From Gammaproteobacteria bacterium (GTDB taxonomy: Bacteria > Pseudomonadota > Gammaproteobacteria > Steroidobacterales > Steroidobacteraceae), in contig JAQGOD010000260.1 of NCBI GenBank assembly GCA_028293775.1, forward strand, positions 1-9,680: a stretch of DNA of 9,680 nt. The letters run 5' to 3'. Under the pieces are notes generated by a model, which was not told the origin of the DNA, did no database searches, and worked only from the letters and a program-made list of their open reading frames with translations. Both the position numbers and the translations under genes were made by a program. Below, in pieces: positions 6,808 to 9,680 of this stretch; within the stretch, counting starts at the first letter, position 1, and every line of letters begins with the position of its first letter.

Positions 6808-8434
6808 CCGCGGATACCCAGTCCTTCACGACTTGCGCCGCACGGCGGGGATCTTGGCCCACCAGGGTTCGCGCCGCCGCGATCTGCTGCTCAAAACTTG
6901 GACTTAGCTTGATGGCTTTTCCTTGGCCCGACAGGCTCAAGCGATCGCCTTCGACATCCTCCGCAGCGCTGGCAGAAAGTCGGCCCGAAGACTTCGTCAA
7001 TGACTTCATCAAAGGCCGCAGCACCAAGAACGCCACCACCAGCACCAGCGCGGCGCCGATGATTTGCTTGGCTAGCTGGGTGAGCCAAGGCTGTTGCCAC
7101 AGCGGCAAGCCTTCCACCGGGCCGATGGCCACGCTGCTCTTGAAAGCTTGATTCAAGACATTCAGCTGATCCCCGCGATCATCCTTGAGACCAATGGATT
7201 CCTTGATGAGCTGCGTGAAGCGCTTGATATCGGTATCGCTCATCGGCTCGGTCGTGACCTTGCCGTCGGCATCAACCTTCTGCCAGTCATCGAGCACGAC
7301 GCCAACATTGAGGCGCTTCAGCGTACCCACCGGCTGCTTCACATACGAAAGAGTGCGGTCCACTTCGAAATTGCGCGTGCTGCGCTGGGCGCTGGAACTG
7401 GGCCCTGTCGCCGCCGCGGACTGTGCGCCGGGCGCGGCCGGGTTTCCAGGTGTCGCCGCGCCGGGGATGACCGGCGCGCCGGACGTACCCGGCGGCTGGT
7501 TGCTCAGGGCGCCGGGGATTCCTTCGGAGCCCTCCCCGCCTTTGCGGCTTTCGTTGCTGGTCTGTTCACTGCGAACCGCGGTCTTTTGCGGATCGTAGTT
7601 CTCGTGCGTCGATTCGGTGACGGTGTAGTCAAGATCGGCGGTGACGGTCGCCCGCACGCGACCCGGACCTATCATGGGTTCGAGCAACTCGACGATACGC
7701 CGCTGGTAACTCTGCTCGAGCTTACGGGTGTATTCGAACTGACGGGCACTGGCGGCGGCCTCGGCATTTTCATCGGGCGAGTTGAGCAAGGAGCCGGCCT
7801 GGTCTACCAAGGTCACATCGCTGGGGCCGAGTTCCGGGACGCTCGATGCCACCAGATGCACGATGGCCGCGACTTGACCCGGCTCGAGCCGCCTGCCGGG
7901 GTACAGCTGCAGCATGACCGACGCCGTGGCCTTATGCGCATCGCGCAAAAACACCGAGGGTTTCGGCAGCGCCAAGTGCACCCGCGCGCTCTGCACACCT
8001 TGCACCTTGATGATGGTCCGCGCCAATTCTGTCTCGAGCATCGACTGATAGCGCGCGCCTTCCATCATGGTGCTGTTGCCGAGCGCTGATTCTTTTTGAA
8101 TCATTTCAATTCCCATCGAATCACTTTGCGGCAATCCCTGGCTCGCCAAGCGAATGCGGGCTTCCTGCACTTTGGACTCAGGCACCGACACGGCGCCCGA
8201 TGGGTTGAGCTTGAACTCGATGCCCGCCGCCGTGAGCGCGTCCATGACTTGCCCGCTCTCCCGTTCGGACAACTGCCCATAGAGCACGGTGTAGCTTTGT
8301 CCTTGCGACCAGAGCACCAGCCAGATCGCTGCGGCAACGGCCGCGGCAACACCCGCGAGCAAACCGATCTGCTTGAGGCCGGGAATGTCCGCCAGGCCTC
8401 GCGCGGGTGCAGAAGTGGGTACGATGTCAGCCAT
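6800..8434 (-). CDS. fliF: Flagellar MS-ring protein FliF
   Basis: The product has 544 residues, within the family range. FliF forms the inner-membrane MS ring on which rotor and export gate are built. The order is a cytoplasmic head, membrane helix 1 (about 23-43), periplasmic ring-building domains (about 47-220 and 230-440), membrane helix 2 (about 456-474) and a cytoplasmic tail ending in the FliG-binding segment. Conserved stretches include LPKPSVFLRD (156-165), ASVMLQLYPG and RNFEVDRTLSYVKQPVG (354-370). Residues about 299-350 form a Gly/Pro/Ala/Ser-rich insert inside the ring-building region, a known variable loop in FliF. The ATG at 8434 has a good Shine-Dalgarno (GAGGT, 7 nt spacer), making fliF one of the few genes here with independent-looking initiation. 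Confidence 0.98.
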   Translation of the reverse strand: MADIVPTSAPARGLADIPGLKQIGLLAGVAAAVAAAIWLVLWSQGQSYTVLYGQLSERESGQVMDALTAAGIEFKLNPSGAVSVPESKVQEARIRLASQGLPQSDSMGIEMIQKESALGNSTMMEGARYQSMLETELARTIIKVQGVQSARVHLALPKPSVFLRDAHKATASVMLQLYPGRRLEPGQVAAIVHLVASSVPELGPSDVTLVDQAGSLLNSPDENAEAAASARQFEYTRKLEQSYQRRIVELLEPMIGPGRVRATVTADLDYTVTESTHENYDPQKTAVRSEQTSNESRKGGEGSEGIPGALSNQPPGTSGAPVIPGAATPGNPAAPGAQSAAATGPSSSAQRSTRNFEVDRTLSYVKQPVGTLKRLNVGVVLDDWQKVDADGKVTTEPMSDTDIKRFTQLIKESIGLKDDRGDQLNVLNQAFKSSVAIGPVEGLPLWQQPWLTQLAKQIIGAALVLVVAFLVLRPLMKSLTKSSGRLSASAAEDVEGDRLSLSGQGKAIKLSPSFEQQIAAARTLVGQDPRRAAQVVKDWVSADG

Positions 8435-8441
8435 GGATTGA

Positions 8442-8446
8442 ACCTC
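8442..8446 (-). promoter_or_regulatory. Shine-Dalgarno of fliF
   Basis: GAGGT on the minus strand lies 7 nt before the fliF ATG at 8434, within the 34-nt fliE-fliF gap. It supports the chosen start, and it contrasts with the other flagellar genes here, which lack clear ribosome sites and rely on overlaps. Confidence 0.6.
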
Positions 8447-8460
8447 GAAATCTTAAGGGG

Positions 8461-8476
8461 CGGTCTGATCAGACCG
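8461..8476. repeat. 16-bp perfect palindrome spanning the fliE stop
   Basis: The sequence cggtctgatcagaccg is identical to its reverse complement. It covers the last fliE codons, the stop codon (8469-8471) and the first 8 nt of the fliE-fliF gap. In the mRNA it could fold as a 6-bp stem with a GATC tetraloop about 26 nt before the fliF ATG. No U-run follows, so it is not an intrinsic terminator. A modest hairpin affecting mRNA stability or fliF translation is possible; function is unproven. Confidence 0.55.
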
Positions 8477-8795
8477 GCATGTTCATTACTTGCTGGTAGG
8501 CGTCGACCAGCTTGTTGCGCACCTCGGTCATAGCGCGAAAAGCCAGCGAAGCCTTTTGCATTTCCAGCATGACGTTGGTGAGATCGACGCTCTTGTCGCC
8601 GGCTTCGTAAGCACTCGCCATGGCCGTTGCATGGTTTTGCATGCCCGCGACGCTGTCGATGGAGCCTTTCATCAAATTGGCGAATTCCGAGGGTTGCGCT
8701 GCCGTCGGCATCACCGGTGATTCGGCGATCCCTGAGGCGCGCGCCTGCAACGCGCGCATTTCCGCCAATACTTGTGTGATTTGCATGCTGCTCAT
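8469..8795 (-). CDS. fliE: Flagellar hook-basal body protein FliE
   Basis: The product has 108 residues, the usual FliE length. FliE is an early export substrate that joins the MS ring to the proximal rod. The conserved C-terminal half is clear: helices through [13 protein letters not shown], then [39 protein letters not shown], with the hallmark [18 protein letters not shown]. The N-terminal part (about 1-35) is variable, as in other family members. The ATG at 8795 overlaps the stop of the upstream regulator as ATGA, so there is no intergenic space for a separate promoter. The first few codons hold a second in-frame ATG at residue 4; the first is preferred because of the overlap. Confidence 0.97.
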   Translation of the reverse strand: MSSMQITQVLAEMRALQARASGIAESPVMPTAAQPSEFANLMKGSIDSVAGMQNHATAMASAYEAGDKSVDLTNVMLEMQKASLAFRAMTEVRNKLVDAYQQVMNMPV

Positions 8796-9680
8796 GGTGA
8801 CACCATCATGAATTGTTGTTCGTGAACCCGCGGCACGACGATGCCGGCCGCCTTGAACTGCTGCAGCTTGTGGCGCAGCGTGCGCGGGCTAATTCCTAAG
8901 CGCTCCGCGGTAAGCTTGCGATTGCCTCCCGTGAGACGCAGCGTAGCCAGTATCAATTCGCGTTCGCGATCTTTGAGATCGCGGTCCAAGCCGGCATCCC
9001 CCGCGGCACTCGGCATCGCGGCAGTCGGCATCGCGGCCTGAATTTGCGCGGCCTCGGACGATGCGTTCGCAACCCCTGTATCGAGGTCGGGCGCGTCGAT
9101 GATGCCGCCGGCCGCCAGCCAGGCGGCGCGTTGCACGATGTTGTTCAATTCGCGCGCGTTTCCCGGCCAGTCGTAGGCGATCAGCTTCTGTTCTGCTGCG
9201 GCAGATAAGCTCAACGCGGCCTGGCTTGCACGCACGCACGCCTGTATCGCGCGGCGCGCCAAGGGCAGGATGTCGCCGCGACGCTCGCGCAGCGCAGGTA
9301 AACGCAGCGACATGACGTTGAGCCGGTAGAAAAGATCGGCGCGGAAGCGCCCTGCGCGCACTTCTTCGGGTAAATCGCGGTTCGAGGTGGCGATCACCCG
9401 CACATCCAAGTTGATGGTGCGGGTACTGCCGAGGCGCTCGACTTCGCGCTCCTGCAAGACTCGGAGGATTTTGGCTTGTAGCCCCAAGTCCATTTCCGAG
9501 ATTTCATCGAGCAGCAATGTGCCGCCCTGCGCTTGCTCGAATTTCCCTGCGTGCGCCGCCAGCGCGCCGGTGAATGCGCCCTTTTCATGGCCGAAAAGAC
9601 TGGCTTCCAGCATATTCTCGGGAATCGCTGCGCAATTGATCGCGATATAGGGCTTATCGCCTCGCTGCGAATTGTCGCGA
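8792..9680 (-). CDS. Sigma-54-dependent flagellar response regulator, FlrC/FleR type (N-terminus outside window)
   Basis: The visible part is 295 residues plus stop, and the frame stays open to the right edge. Counting from the first complete codon (9679): the sigma-54-contacting GAFTGA loop at 34-39 (in [12 protein letters not shown]), Walker B with DE at about 58-59 ([10 protein letters not shown]), an arginine-finger region (RADLFYRL, about 113-120), sensor [10 protein letters not shown] (about 171-178), an Ala-rich linker with a short repeat, and a Fis-type helix-turn-helix ([24 protein letters not shown]) near the C-terminus. Walker A and any receiver domain lie beyond the edge. Such proteins remodel sigma-54 polymerase, and FlrC/FleR members switch on middle flagellar genes. 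The FlrC/FleR assignment rests on position directly before fliE and on the domains; FlrA/FleQ-type or another flagellar NtrC-like activator is not excluded. Confidence 0.9.
   Translation of the reverse strand, partial: RDNSQRGDKPYIAINCAAIPENMLEASLFGHEKGAFTGALAAHAGKFEQAQGGTLLLDEISEMDLGLQAKILRVLQEREVERLGSTRTINLDVRVIATSNRDLPEEVRAGRFRADLFYRLNVMSLRLPALRERRGDILPLARRAIQACVRASQAALSLSAAAEQKLIAYDWPGNARELNNIVQRAAWLAAGGIIDAPDLDTGVANASSEAAQIQAAMPTAAMPSAAGDAGLDRDLKDRERELILATLRLTGGNRKLTAERLGISPRTLRHKLQQFKAAGIVVPRVHEQQFMMVSP
9006..9035. repeat. Two tandem 15-bp units in the regulator's interdomain linker
   Basis: The units gcactcggcatcgcg (9006-9020) and gcagtcggcatcgcg (9021-9035) differ at one base and lie head to tail in frame inside the regulator gene. 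They encode the repeated [10 protein letters not shown] pattern of the Ala-rich linker between the AAA+ domain and the helix-turn-helix. This looks like a small slippage duplication in a tolerant linker. Confidence 0.6.

Noticed and set aside
7094..8089. 331-codon plus-strand open frame antisense to fliF
   Set aside because: It mirrors a conserved FliF coding region, has no family features and no ribosome site that I can support; it is a composition artefact.
8735..8746. 12-bp palindrome aggcgcgcgcct in fliE
   Set aside because: It is built from alternating GC in coding sequence for Ala/Arg; low complexity makes it uninformative.
8965..8983. 8-bp stem with 3-nt loop (cgcgatct, ttg, agatcgcg) near the regulator's 3' end
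   Set aside because: It falls inside the conserved coding region and is explained by the codons for the D-R-D-L-K-D-R run; no U-run follows.
1..9680. Search for mobile elements, CRISPR arrays, tRNA genes, attachment sites, toxin-antitoxin or defence genes
   Set aside because: No transposase-like or integrase-like frame, no regularly spaced repeats and no tRNA-like cloverleaf were seen; coding density is nearly complete with known families.

Overview
The window is a compact, gene-dense stretch of GC-rich bacterial chromosome in which every gene I can support lies on the minus strand, so it is transcribed from right to left. It most resembles a flagellated gammaproteobacterium. The flagellar block is headed by an FlrC/FleR-type sigma-54 activator, and it is followed by YaiI (UPF0178) and YheU (UPF0270) proteins close to the enterobacterial ones. 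A Xanthomonadales, Nevskiales or Steroidobacterales-type lineage is my guess; nothing here fixes the genus.

Right part (9680 to 3330): the 3' two-thirds of a sigma-54-dependent flagellar response regulator (FlrC/FleR, running off the right edge), then fliE, fliF, fliG, fliH, fliI and fliJ. They encode the rod/MS-ring adaptor, MS ring, rotor switch protein, export-ATPase regulator, export ATPase and its central stalk. Adjacent genes mostly overlap or nearly touch (regulator/fliE 4 nt overlap, fliF/fliG 8 nt, fliG/fliH about 1 nt apart, fliH/fliI 4 nt, fliI/fliJ 10 nt apart). The one clear gap, 34 nt, is between fliE and fliF; it holds a good Shine-Dalgarno and a 16-bp perfect palindrome spanning the fliE stop.

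Middle (3305 to 1737): where fliK would often follow fliJ, there is instead a tight housekeeping-type trio. It consists of yaiI, yheU and a membrane-anchored SLT-type lytic transglycosylase with a very basic N-terminus. No terminator is visible between fliJ and yaiI, so read-through is possible.

Left part (1633 to 1): a secreted MetX-like alpha/beta hydrolase, with a likely TTG start directly in front of a signal peptide, followed 5 nt later by a LysE/RhtB-type exporter that runs off the left edge.

Overall this is a canonical early flagellar basal-body/export operon with unremarkable neighbours. I found no mobile element, CRISPR array, RNA gene, toxin-antitoxin pair or defence cassette, and no gene-free stretch above 300 bases. 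The points most worth a second look are the regulator/fliE overlap, the fliJ-to-yaiI junction, the unusual lytic transglycosylase and the hydrolase/exporter pair.
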